A DNA stretch of 64,000 nt from Hypericum androsaemum (taxonomy: Eukaryota > Streptophyta > Magnoliopsida > Malpighiales > Hypericaceae), in NCBI GenBank assembly GCA_963995505.1, contig OZ023184.1, positions 5,642,001 to 5,706,000 of the forward strand, written 5' to 3'. A model generated the notes under the pieces. It had not been told where the DNA came from, searched no databases, and saw nothing but the letters and a program-made list of their open reading frames with translations. The translations under genes and the position numbers were made by a program. Below are positions 1-11,054 of this stretch, in pieces; within the stretch, counting starts at the first letter, position 1; each line of letters starts with the position of its first letter.

Positions 1-130
1 TTAAGAATCTGATTCTAAAAGTAGAAAAGGGGAAAATAATCGAGAGAATCGTATGTATAATTAAGAGTGGGAGTTGAAGTTGTTTTGTTTTGTGTGTTGC
101 GTGTGTTTGCAGCTAGCTAGCGAGAAAGAG

Positions 131-1900
131 ATGGCTCCTCCTATTGAGGCACCTACCAAGGAGACGGTTGCTCACCCTCCTCTCAACGAGAGGATCCTGT
201 CGTCCATGACCAGGAGGTCCGTCGCTGCTCATCCCTGGCACGATCTCGAGATCGGTACGTGCTTTTTGTTGGCTCCTCTTTGCTATCTGAGTTGCAAGTT
301 TCGTGCGAGGAACGCTCACGTGTGTGTTGCTTGTTATTCTTGTTGTTGTTGTTGTTTCCGGTGCAGGACCTGGAGCTCCCAAGATATTCAACTGTGTAAG
401 TGCTTGATACCTAATATCGATTTTGTTATTGCATACCTGCGTGTGCGAATTCGGTCTAAAGATGGTGGTGGTCGAACTAGAGAACAGGGGAAATGTTGAG
501 AACATTTGTTATGTTTGAAGCTGGATGTCCATTTCGCGTTACTTCTTGTGGTTAAATCGTGGCTGGCTCTGTTATTTTGTGTGGGTCTCTTGAGAATGTT
601 GGCTCTGATATAGAGGCCCTTTGGCTGCATGTTCAGTTGTTTTTGTGAACAACAGGTTCCTCGTTGCGTTAGTCATTCGTCTTTGATAACACGGGGAAGT
701 CTCAAGTTGATCTGCTACCGTTTGTTTATATAATGGCATGACTTGCGTTTTCAGGTTGTTGAGATAGGGAAAGGAAGCAAGGTGAAGTATGAGCTTGACA
801 AGAGGACTGGGCTTATCAAGGTACTTTCTATGGTTAACCTTCAGTTATTTATTTTTACTTATTTCGCTGGACCAGCGTTTGTAACAAGTGGCTTATCAAG
901 GAGTTGTAATGTCCAGGTTGACCGTATCCTCTACTCTTCGGTTGTGTATCCTCACAACTATGGCTTTGTCCCCCGAACACTCTGCGAAGACAATGATCCC
1001 ATCGATGTGCTCGTCATCATGCAGGTTAGTGCTTGACTTCGTCCATCGAACAAAATGTTTTTAATTGCGTTGATTGTCCGCCTCGACGTCCAACTCTTCG
1101 TTAAAGCACTTTGATGGTTCCTTGTGTATACCTAAAGGAAATATTACTGTTGACTGCCATTCAACATCCTATTCATGTCCTCTAGTTATGCATTACCTAT
1201 TATTGTAATGGTCTTGAGACTAATTCTCTTGCTTTGTGGAACTGCATATAGGAGCCAGTTCTTCCTGGATGCTTTCTTCGGGCTAAAGCTATTGGGCTCA
1301 TGCCTATGATTGACCAGGTATGTCGTATATCAGGCCAGATTGTTATCCCTTTTTTCCCCACGTTGCCTGGTGCAATTCTTAATAGTCACAAAATTCTGAC
1401 CACCACAGGGTGAGAAAGATGACAAGATAATAGCTGTTTGTGCTGATGATCCCGAGTATCGCCATTACAATGATATCAAGGAGCTTCCACCTCATCGTCT
1501 GGCTGAGATCCGCCGCTTCTTTGAGGACTGTATCCTTTGGAACATTACTTAGTATTATCAATAAGATATTTATCATAGAACTTATATTCCAGGTTCTCGG
1601 CAATTAACGCTCCAGAAAAGAAGCCATTGCCAGTACGTCTATTCTTTTTCCTTAACGACATCTTTAGACAAGAAGAACGAGAACAAAGAAGTTGCTGTGA
1701 ACGACTTTCTCCCCGCAACTGATGCCTACGAGGCAATCCAGCACTCCATGTAAGTAAAAATAACCCTCAAGCTCCTCCTGGAATTCGGGTTACCTGCTGA
1801 AAAGAAGTTGGTTTTACGATGACATTTCCTTATGTTCTTTCTTCTTTGTTTCTATAGGAATCTATACGCAGACTACATCGTTGAGAACTTGAGGCGGTAG
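131..1900 (+). CDS. PPA: Soluble inorganic pyrophosphatase, 8 exons
   Basis: Family I soluble inorganic pyrophosphatase, which hydrolyses PPi to two phosphates with Mg2+ and pulls biosynthetic reactions forward in the cytosol. Exons read as 131-254, 367-395, 755-820, 917-1024, 1252-1317, 1409-1529, 1668-1749 and 1858-1900, all with GT/AG borders and continuous frame. They total 639 nt, or 212 residues, the usual length of plant PPA proteins. The family signature DNDPIDV lies at about residues 98-104, with the three metal-binding aspartates at 98, 100 and 103. Other conserved blocks are [19 protein letters not shown] and the C-terminal YIVENLRR. The start ATG follows an A-rich leader (GAAAGAGATGG), and the protein begins [11 protein letters not shown], as expected for this family. 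There is no transit peptide, so cytosolic location is inferred. No break is seen, so the gene is probably functional. Confidence 0.95.
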
Positions 1901-2305
1901 ATCTTTTGGCACTCGGGACCGATAGATCCTGTCTGGAACTGCGTTCTTCTTCTTAATGCAGATAATATGCTACTATATATACTCCTTTTAAATCCATATT
2001 TGCAAGGAATCGGTCTTGTAAATGTGTGCCTGTCGTACAGTTCTTAGATTGATTGGTCATAACAAATACATTGCTCATGACAATTGGAAGTAGTGATGAT
2101 GATGATGATGATGATAATCTAGTCATACTTTTTTCGTTGTGTAATGTGGCAAATGGAAACGTACCTTGTTATGGATCATAACTTGTACTGATGCTTGCCT
2201 TTTCGTGTATTTATTTATTCATTACGCCTTCCGGCCCTTCACTTTGGTCTGATCTTCAATGGCACTAATCTTTTGTCGCAAAAATCTTGCCATAATTTGA
2301 TTTTT
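1901..2305. other. 3' flank of the pyrophosphatase gene
   Basis: Probable 3' UTR and downstream spacer. It is AT-rich with no ORF of note and contains a short GAT microsatellite at 2094-2116. No second gene is visible before the inverted-repeat element that starts near 2306. Confidence 0.5.
2094..2116. repeat. GAT microsatellite
   Basis: About seven perfect GAT units within the probable 3' UTR of the pyrophosphatase gene. Confidence 0.9.
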
Positions 2306-3083
2306 GGGATAAAAGATACTTAACTAACTTTGTTTTATGAAATAGATATTTTATCCCTGTGTTCTAAAAATATCCAAAAAATTACTCGTGTTTATCTCTG
2401 ATCAAATATTTTTTGGATTTTTGGTCACCAGAGTTGACGTGGCAAGATTATGTGGACAACTTAAATCAAAATAAATTAAAAAAATCATCTACACCTTTTT
2501 CCTTTCCAAGACAGAATCGGTTGGCATTTATTTATTTATTTTTCTATTCTTTTCTTCCTCCAATCGTTCCATCTTCTCTAACCCTAAAACACTTTCACTT
2601 TCGAAACCTCAACACCCACTTCCTTCCCCAAATCTCCAAGCACCATGCGATATCTCCCAAGCCTGAATTCGACTAACTAATCCACCTGAGTCCTAGCACT
2701 GATTAGGTATCCTCTCTCTCCATTTGAAATTGTTAAACACATTTTAGGACATAAAGTTTCATTGGTTAATAATGAATGGGTATTAGGGGAAGTAAGTCGG
2801 GGATTTGAAAATGTTGCCGGAGAATATGAAAAGCCAGGAGAAAGAAAAGAGTAATAAAATAATAGGAAAAAGTCAATGTTTTTGAAAAAAAAAAACTGTA
2901 CATGATTTTTTTTTTCAATTTTGAATTAAATTGCTATATCATCTTGCCACATCAGTTCCGATCACCGAAAACTCAAAACACATTTAACCGGAAATAAACA
3001 TTGGTACTTTTTTATGTATTTTTCAAATACAAGAAATAAAATGTCTATTTTTTAAAACACAGAGTAGTACAATATCTTTATCC
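2306..3083. mobile_element. Mutator-like element with ~145-bp inverted repeats
   Basis: The left end (GGATAAAAGATACTTAAC...) and the reverse complement of the right end (GGATAAAGATATTGTACT...) align over roughly 145 bp with gaps. Both arms finish at a shared block reading TGRYGTGGCAAGAT. Long, diverged terminal inverted repeats around a non-transposase interior are typical of non-autonomous Mutator-like elements. The flanking bases are T-rich (around TTTGATTTTTG and TTTATTTTTT), so the 9-bp target duplication cannot be fixed. The interior (about 2,470-2,900) is CT-rich, with AACCCTAAAAC-like text that resembles a plant 5' UTR, possibly a captured host segment. No transposase is encoded. Confidence 0.65.
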
Positions 3084-3596
3084 TTTATTTTTTTATGAAC
3101 TTTCAAATGGAACTCGATTCGAATATTGTTGGGCCTTAAGAGTGACTCGACTTATTGCATGGCTCATGAGTTGGAAAGTAGGTGGAATCTTTTTTATGCA
3201 TTCTTGTGCTTATCCGGCCAGGCTAATTACGTTGACCAAGTATCATACATATCTTCAAGTTTAATACCGATCCTTTTCCTAAAAAAAAAAGTTTAATACC
3301 GATCCTTATATGGACGATTGGGCGGGCATATTGGAATTCCTTATTTTATGTCGGGTTTCCAAATATAATCCAATGAGGACTGTTTCAAAATCAGGGAGTA
3401 ATGTGTATATGCTCATTATAATCTCATGATTCTACATTCCAAACCAAAGGGGATCCAGATTGCGATGAAATTCTTCAATTAAATGAAACATAGACCACAA
3501 AACATTTTCGCAGTAATTGTCCTCGTGTTTACTTTTGTTCGTGCTGATATTTATAAATCAAATCATTCGCGAAGTAGTTACATCATACATAAATAC
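3084..3596. other. AT-rich spacer without a gene
   Basis: I see no coding potential, RNA gene or clear element here. A short direct duplication (AAGTTTAATACCGATCCTT twice, near 3257 and 3289) is the only local structure. Confidence 0.5.
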
Positions 3597-3887
3597 TGTT
3601 AGAGATGTCGAAAAATTAAAGAGGAAATAATTTGTGGGCTTGTTTCCTATTCTATTCGGGCTAGCTTTTGGACTTCTAATTTGACCTAGATAGCTTACTT
3701 GATGTACAAGGGTTTGCGTCTATATAAAGGCATGTTACCCTAAGATTTTGTATGGCTTTGTGGCTCGAAAACTCATCAATAAAAGTTCTCCTTTCTCCCC
3801 GTGGATGTAGGCATTAGGCCGAACCACGTTATCTTTTGCGTCCGTGTTCTTTGCGCATTTTGTTCTCTAGTTGCTGAATTCCTAACA
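3597..3887 (+). repeat. 5' LTR of the small copia element
   Basis: It begins TGTTAGAG and ends CTAACA. It contains a TATA box (CTATATAAAGG, near 3719) and a polyadenylation-like AATAAAA near 3777, so both U3 and R signals are visible. Confidence 0.9.
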
Positions 3888-3914
3888 ATTGGTATCAAGA
3901 GCTAAGGTTGGAGG

Positions 3915-5077
3915 ATGTTGAATCACGGCGCGAAGTTTGCTCTTGTGAAGTTCGATGGTTCATTGAATTTTGGGTTATGGCAAAGGCGTGTCAGGGATCT
4001 CCTCGTGCAGCAAGGGATAGTTATCGCGCTCTCGGAGAAGAAGTCTGAGAAGATGGAGGAGCAAGAGTGGGAAGAATTGGAGGTCAAGGCAGTAGCGAAG
4101 ATTCGCATGTGCTTGGCAAATGATGAGGAGCCACCAGCTGGGTTGTGGAAGAGGATCCAGGTCGGAGTCAAAGAAGTTCAATGGAAGTGGTTTCAAGTGC
4201 GGAAAAGAGCACATGAAGGGGACTATCCAGGACGAACTAGGGATCAAGACGACGAGAGGGATCGGCATCCACAACCATGGCCACATATTCAGATGGGTCA
4301 GATGGTGACTGGCTTTCTGTCTTATCAAGTCCAATGCATCCTGGTAATCTCTTTTCATTAGGGACCTTGGATTATAACAGTGATAGTTATAAAGGTATGC
4401 TAATGAAGGTGGAGAAGGATGCGATGGAAGGGATGAAGGGTGAAAGAGAATACCTACAGGTTAGTGGGGAACATTATTGTAGGTGGAGTCACATCAATGG
4501 GTCTGATGAAGTAGAAAAAAGCTCAGGTCATATGAGGATGGTTCGTATGAGGGAGCAAAAGCTTGACATGGCTGGTTTGAGTGTAGTTGGGATTCACGAA
4601 GACATGGATAGCAAGCTATGGTTATTTCGTGGAGGCATGGTTGGCAAGGAACCCTGGTTGTCTCAGAGAAGCATTGTTAGCTGGGCCCTGCTATGGTTGT
4701 CTAAAGGGACGTGCACGTCAAAGGTGTTGGGTAGGTTTTGCATGGGGAATGCAAAGCCGTTGGTAACACCACGAGCGAATCGGATATCTCACTCAAGGCC
4801 GAACGGTGGAGTTCGTGGCATGTCGAGGGTTCTACTTGGTAGAACAAAAGGTTGCCCTTTGTATGCTATGGCATGTAGCATTGGTATGAGGCAAGAAGGT
4901 CCAGCGGAGAAGCAGTTCGAGGTTGTGGAGCATGGGGCTGACCAAAAAATAGAGGACGCGTCTATTGGTCGCAAGGTTGCTTCAGCAAGTGGACTTGCTA
5001 GTTGGGGTTCAATGGAGATTGGAGGAAATAGGCCAAGCAAGCTCAGAAGCTCGAGCTTGAGGACTGACTCCATTTGA
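3915..5077 (+). pseudogene. Remnant gag-pol of the small copia element
   Basis: Translation from the ATG at 3915 gives FDGSLNFGLWQRRVRDLLVQ, the copia gag (UBN2-type) N-terminal block. After a frameshift the trace CGKEHMKG near 4185-4225 looks like a broken CCHC zinc knuckle. The +2 frame from 4277 carries LFSLGTLDYNSDSYKGML, matching the GAG-pre-integrase domain. Near 4750-4880 it carries NAKPLVTP...MSRV...PLYAMAC, which resembles the end of copia reverse transcriptase (NAKPVSTP...SLMYAMVC). The middle of pol is missing and the rest is shifted. The long 266-codon frame from 4277 is a relic of this fusion, not a host gene. Confidence 0.75.
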
Positions 5078-5283
5078 TTGAACGGAAAAAGGTGGTGAGA
5101 AAGTTGAGATGGTATTATTGATGGCGGTGCATCTATGGTCAAGGTGGAGCTGGTAGAGTCGGTTTGGTTTCTCAGGTTCTCATGGTTCTTCATGTGGTGG
5201 TATTTCATTAAGATGGAGTTTGTTGAAGTTCGGATGGATCTTCATGGTTCGTCCACAAGATGATTTCTCGCCAAGGTGGAGAT

Positions 5284-5574
5284 TGTTAGAGATGTCGAAA
5301 AATTAAAGAGGAAATAATTTGTGGGCTTGTTTCCTATTCTATTCGGACTAGCTTTTGGACTTCTAATTTGACCTAGATAGCTTACTTGATGTACAAGGGT
5401 TTGCCTCTATATAAAGGCATGTTACCCTAAGGTTTTGTATGGCTTGTGGCTCGGAAAGTCATCAATAAAAGTTCTCCTTTCTCTTCGTGGACGTAGGCAT
5501 TAGACCGAACCACGTTATCTCTTGCGTCCATATTCTTTACACGATTTATTCTCTAAGTTGCTGAATTCATAACA
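5284..5574 (+). repeat. 3' LTR of the small copia element
   Basis: Same length as the 5' LTR and about 94 percent identical by eye. It is followed directly by the AATAC target duplication. Confidence 0.9.
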
Positions 5575-6289
5575 AATACAATCACTATGTTACTGTCGAT
5601 TATTTGGGCAGCTTTGTAATAGGGGTGCTCCAATCTCTCATTTTGTTCCCTTTTCATCTTACATAAAATATAAAATTTTGAGTACTGCACTCAAAATCTT
5701 CGTTATAAAAATGTTCAAAAAGGCTCATATTTAATATTTATTCATTTTTGTTCTTTTAAAAATTTTACTAACATGGTATTATTGACTTGGCATTAACGTA
5801 GATAAGATGAATTATCTACTTCAAAATTATAAAAGAAACTTAAGCCCCAAAATTAATAAAATTACTTTCGTACGAACCTACTTTACTGGTAGAGGACAAC
5901 TTCAGGGGGCCTAGATTGGGTCTGGAATGGGTCTTTTTTTGGACCATTTGAACTAAAGGGCAAGGGGGTCATTATTGCAAATAAGTTAAAAAATAGGGAC
6001 AAAAATGAAAAAAAAATGCACCCATGGCAGGAAATTCAAGCAGATCACCAACATACTATTACCGATAACCGGGCTTGCCATTGTCGTAACTGGAGCATGC
6101 CATTATCGATATCTTCAGTCTAAATAATCTGGAGTGGCCCTTCACTCCGGACCCAATCCACGTGCAAATTTAGGTGCTTTTAATATTTTTCATTAATTAG
6201 AGCCTTAAGAGTGTGACTTGACAAACAAATTTAAAATAATAGTCAAGACCACTTCCGATACTTTTTTATTCATCTAGCAACAGAAATAA
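5575..6289. other. AT-rich spacer
   Basis: No gene is seen. The stretch CCGATAACCGGGCTTGCCATTGTCG with CATTATCGATA (about 6062-6108) is similar to text near 56830-56880 (CCCAGTTATCGATAATGACATG), so a dispersed repeat is present. The 5' end of the following LINE may reach back into this spacer. Confidence 0.4.
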
Positions 6290-6293
6290 AGCT

Positions 6294-8065
6294 ATGAATC
6301 CCGAGTTCTCTCAAGCCATAAATGACCTCCCCCCGAACACCCGCCCGCCCCCCTTACCAGACCCACCAGACAACCGTCCTCCACCCTCTGACCCTCACTC
6401 GCCCCAACCTCCACTCACCCCCTCACCCACCATAGGCTTCACCCCACCCTCTCCCCCCAGTCCCAATAACTCTCTGATCCCCTCCACAACTCCCACCTCA
6501 CATGGCCCGAAGACACCCACCTGCCCCACCAAACCCCAAGCCCCATCCCAGACACAAACCCCATCAGATAACTCTCCTAGAAGGTCTTACAAGGAGTCAG
6601 TCCAGGATGTACCCAGCTCATAACTTCCCACCGCAGTAGACCAAGCGAGGATTGGCTTAGTATGGGTGCTGCGAACTACATCTGGAATAACCCAACCAAG
6701 CCTATCCTCATCCTCTCACAGTACGCTCGAGAACAGATTGAAAAGCCATTGAAGTGTACAGCTATAATCAATGTCCTTGGCAAAGTTGTTAGGGCTACAG
6801 GGCTTTGTACAACTGTGTCCTACACCTGTGGAACACGTCAGCAGCCATTAGGCTGGTGCACCTTCCCCACAACACTTACTTGGCCTATTTCTCGGCAGAG
6901 TCAGACTTCAACAACGCCGTCAAGAGGGGCCCATGGCTAATCTAGGACCATTACATGTCAGTCAAATCCTGGGATATGGCATTCATCCCGACGAGCCAAT
7001 GGATTGCAACCACCAAGTTATGGATTAGGCTCCCAAACTTACCAATTCACTACTACAACAACAATCTATTGCGTTGTGTTATAATTGCGATTGGTAGGCC
7101 GATTAAACTAAACCCGAACACAGCTGAGAATAGTAGGGGTCATTTTACTCGCCTCTGTGTAGAGCTAGACCTCACTAAGCCACTGATCGGGAAGTTGGTG
7201 ATTGACGGCATGGAACAGAAGGTCGAGTATGAGAGCCTTCATGTCATCTGCTTTGGATATGGTCATTATGGCCATCTAAAGGAAGGTTATCCCCATCGTG
7301 GTCATGTGCAGGCAAAGGGAGACGAAGGTTTGCCGGTGAATGAGGCTCCGCCAGACCAACAAGGAAACCATAGCTTTATCCCGGTGGAAAACCCTAATCT
7401 GATTGATCATAGAAACACAGGAGAAAATCTTGGCCCATGGATGGTGGTTGCAAAAAAAGGGAAACAAGTTCGGCCTGCAATGAAAGGAGTTGGTGCCATA
7501 CCTGGAAATATATTCAACGTTCTTTTACAGGCATGGAATCTACTGACATGGAAGGAGAAACAAGTATGGCACATGAGCCTCACAAGGTTTTTGGAAGCTC
7601 TGGTGGGCAGGCAACAAAACAAGGGCCCAGTCGGATTCGCCAGTCCAAAAGAAGACCCATGCTCTACTTCAAGATAGACCAAGTTCTCCCCAGCAGAATA
7701 AATGGGCCAGAAATGAAGGTAGTATCTTAGAGGCCCATGTTCAAGAAGCCTTTTTGCAGTACAAAGACAGCAAGGAAAATAACAACCCCAACGCTCTACC
7801 CATAGACCCAACCCGCTTTCCACTTGAAAAGTCTCTCATGGACCTCAATGTACCCCATTATACCCTAACCGCTAGTAAGGTGATGGAGAGGACCGACGAA
7901 CGGGGGTGTGGGGAGACACATACATCGGACCCTTCGGATAAGTCACATGTATGCCCAGATGGTATGTATATGGATAGTGGCACCTCAAATATAGAAGAGA
8001 TTACTCCGGATAGGCTTAGCGACCAGGTCGTGGACCTGGAAAACCAAAGTTCAAATGGTACTTAG
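6294..8065 (+). pseudogene. LINE ORF1 (gag-like, DUF4283/zinc knuckle), broken
   Basis: Starts with a proline-rich N-terminus (6294-6623) ending in SYKESVQD, a motif typical of plant LINE ORF1. After frame changes at about 6620 and 6940, the frame 6955-7677 gives SQWIATTKLWIRLPNLPIHY and RPIKLNPNT...FTRLCVELDL, which is the DUF4283-type RNA-binding region. It then gives CFGYGHYGHLKEGY, a zinc knuckle of pattern CX2CX3GHX4C in which the second and last cysteines are tyrosine. The loss of two metal ligands and several stops show it is not functional. Confidence 0.7.
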
Positions 8066-9643
8066 ATCGGTAAGCTCATATGTTCTCCCCCATAATAACT
8101 GGTTAATGGATTATAAAACCATTATTTGGAACTACTGTGGTGCTCAAAACTAGGTTTCCTCCGAGCATTGAAATATCTAATTCGTGCACATGGTGTGAGT
8201 CTTGTAGCTTTGCTAAAGACCCAAATCAGTGGATAGAAAGCATATGAAGTTTGCCGGAAGATTGGTCTTTGTTCACATCGCGTGGAGGCTATTGAAAGAA
8301 GGGGAGGAATTTGGTTGCTGTGGGACAACCAGATGTCAATTAAGGTGCTGACGCAGCAGGAACAGTTCCTGCATGTTAAGGTCACACACCAGGGTTCTAG
8401 TCCCTCTTGGTTAATAATCATCTATGCTCTCCCCCCGGTGAGCAGAGCGGAGAAGTACTGGCAGACAATTGTAGCTTTGGGACCACAGGACTCAACCTCG
8501 TAGTTAATCGCCGGTGACTTTAACGATATTACCAATCCAGAAGAGAGGAAAGGAGGGTCGGGAGGCCTTCGGATACAGGACACATGCCTTCTCAAGTGGA
8601 TCAATGTTGTAGGGCTGATTAATTTGGGCTTTAATAGGACTCCCTTAACATGGTCAAAAAGCACGGGCAATGGAGGTCGAGTGTTCAAGCGGCTTGATCG
8701 TGCGCTCTGCAATGTGCATTGACAAAATACCAAGAATAGAGAGTATCGTGCAACATCTAGCGCGATATCAATCTAACCACAGCCCTTTGCTTATACATAC
8801 CTCGAGTCAAGTTATTAGAAATAGGCTACGCCGCCCCTTCTGATTTCTTGCAGCGTGGCTAACACACCCTAGTTTTAAAAGGTTGGTTCAGGCAAAATGG
8901 GATCCTAGTTGCGAGTTCAAGTGGCACTGGAAAGTCTTAAGAAGGAGTTGAAGACATGGAATACGAACGTGTTCAAGAATATTGAACAACGCAAGAGGAA
9001 GCTCTTTGCAAGACTGAACGAACTACAGAAGGCTCTGGATCGAAACCCAAACGCAGGTCTTGCAAAGCTTGATTTATAGCTACGCGCTGACCTTAATACT
9101 GTCCATCACCAGGAGGAACTCACTTGGCTACAAAAATCTCAGGAAAAGTGAATCGCTTGTGGCGATCGAAATATGAACTTCTTCCACACCACTACTATGA
9201 TTCGGAGATGCATGAACAAAATTATTGGCCATAAGAATGGGGCAGGTAATTGGATTTCAGATATGGCTGAACTTGAGGACCTGGCCTTGTCCTTTTTTCA
9301 GACTTTTTATACTGCTGGCGCACCTATTGCTGGAAGCCCTCTTCCTACCATGCTTTTCCCTGAGTGGACCTTGCAAGAGATTGAGAGGATGAATAGACCT
9401 GTATAAGGACCAGAAGTGTTCGAGGTAATTTGACAAATGGGGCCGTTGAAAGCCCCGGGTGTTGACGGGTTTCAGGCCGTGTTTTATCAGCATTGTTGGG
9501 ACTTGGTCAAGGATAATCTTATAGCTTATGAGAAGAAGACCTTCGAAATAGGGATAGTTCCTGCTGAGCTAAATGAAACCCTTATTGTGTTAATACCCAA
9601 GGTGGAGAGCCCGGAAGTTAATGAAAGGAAGGATTTTCACCCC

Positions 9644-11054
9644 TCTTGCAATAATGAGTAAGTAAGGGATTGTCGTCCCACAAGGACTAAACTAGGCCGC
9701 AAACTCGACTCTACCACTAGTTTAGGACTATAAGAAATGGAGGTCAATTCCAAACACGATATGCTACTTGAAATAAAATTGTAACTAAACAAGGCTCTAG
9801 TTTAAACACTTAAAACAAGAGTGAGCATGGTACCAATGACAACCTAAATAACCAAATGGCTTATGGGGTTTATTAAGTTCATGATATGGTCCGGATGTTT
9901 CGAAGGCAACTAATCAACGCTCTCGCGACAAACTAGTCTAAATCGATTCTTAACTAGACTTAGAAGAACCAACCACACTTTTGCAACAAATTAGTCATCT
10001 AATCTAACTAATCACTAACTATAATCACCATCCTTTGGACAACTAGTCATCTAAGGTGATCTCTCATCAATAGGTTTCTACTCAACTAGTTAAATAGTCC
10101 GTTAATCCTAACCCCTCTCGGCGATTAACATTAACCAAGTTCATCATCAAGGTGATCAAACGAGATAAAGCATTAAGCTCATTAACTAGTACACATACCT
10201 AGGCATGTTAACCCCCTAAACCATTGGCTAAGTAGGTGCCATCAAGGCACCAAACTCACTAATCAACTACTCACACATATTCACCAAATAGCTCAACATA
10301 TTCATTAAACTATGCAAGCAAAACATGAACAAAAGAGGGAGTAAGAGAAAGCTCAAGATGATCTTCAAAGCTTCCTCAATATCCTCCTTTCCAAGGTTCA
10401 CCAAGTTTTCTTCCAAATCTAAGAGTTAGTGGAGAGTTGTTACCAAAATATCTAATGTGTCTCTAAAGGAAAGCCAAGCAAAGGCTTTTATACAAGATTT
10501 TTCTTCCCAAAATGTCTCAGCCACGAAATTACAATTAAAGCTCAACATGGGCCCAAAACAAGTCTTCAAATTCGGCCCACTTGTGATGAAATCTTGACAG
10601 AATTGGACCACGATATTGAATCCAGCGTTCTTCTCTCTTAGACTCCGAATTTGAAGAAGACCATTAGAGATAAAGTTGTAGCCCCCGATATCTTCTTTCC
10701 AGAGCCATCTCACTCGTCTCCATCGGACTTTGGATGAGAAAGTTATTAGCATTGGAGTCGCAAGAGGTCCACCTCGCCCACGTCTTCGAGGTCTCGATTA
10801 AGCGTCCTTCCTCCCGGCAAATCGAATCGCATACGATGACCCAAGGTGACTTCACTTCCTCCACTTCACCTCATCAAATCTCCTAGCATGAAGAAAACAC
10901 AACAAAAACATAAGACTACACTAAAACAAACAATGCACGAGAAATGACATTACGACAATGAAGAACAAACAAAAGCAATAGAAACAACGGTAAATCTACT
11001 CTAAAATAAACACAAAAGATGAGTGTTTTCACACTCATCAGTTAATCAACACTT
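9644..11054. mobile_element. Unclassified ~1.4-kb insertion inside the LINE reverse transcriptase
   Basis: The LINE frame stops after ERKDFH (9635) and resumes exactly at PISLCNIA (11058), so about 1.4 kb is inserted between the two halves of a conserved motif. The insertion starts near CTCTTGCAATAATGAGTAAG. Just inside its right end is a perfect 8-bp hairpin GATGAGTG/CACTCATC at 11018-11039. The edges (TTTCACCCC left, CTTTTGGCC right) could be a decayed ~9-bp target duplication but are too diverged to prove it. No transposase or reverse transcriptase is visible. Two minus-strand ORFs inside (10426-10864) resemble no family I know. Confidence 0.6.
11018..11039. repeat. Perfect 8-bp hairpin near the right end of the insertion
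   Basis: GATGAGTG, a 6-base loop TTTTCA, then CACTCATC. It lies about 15 bases from the inferred right border and resembles a terminal stem-loop of a rolling-circle element, but no CTRR terminus follows it. Confidence 0.7.

Larger units (their letters stand above)
3597..5574 (+). mobile_element. Complete non-autonomous Ty1/copia retrotransposon, 1,978 bp
   Basis: Two 291-bp LTRs (3597-3887 and 5284-5574) begin TGTTAGAG and end in CA. They are flanked by an identical 5-bp target duplication AATAC (3592-3596 and 5575-5579). A primer-binding-like site TTGGTATCAAGAGCTAAGG follows the 5' LTR directly (3889-3907), matching the initiator-Met tRNA type used by copia elements. A purine-rich tract (CCAAGGTGGAGAT) precedes the 3' LTR. 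The interior is only about 1.4 kb and holds broken copia pieces in order: gag, a damaged zinc knuckle, a GAG-pre-integrase segment, then a segment from the reverse transcriptase/RNase H junction. It therefore lost integrase and reverse transcriptase and would need help in trans. The LTRs differ at roughly 17-18 sites by eye, so insertion is not recent. Confidence 0.9.

Noticed and set aside
113..630. Minus-strand ORFs over pyrophosphatase exons 1-2
   Set aside because: Chance frames opposite a well supported spliced gene.
4277..5077. 266-codon ORF as a host gene
   Set aside because: It lies between matched LTRs and matches collapsed copia pol segments (GAG-pre-integrase and RNase H junction).
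11014..11054. Helitron 3' end at the stem-loop
   Set aside because: No CTRR terminus follows the hairpin, no 5' TC start is evident, and a possible target duplication argues against a Helitron.
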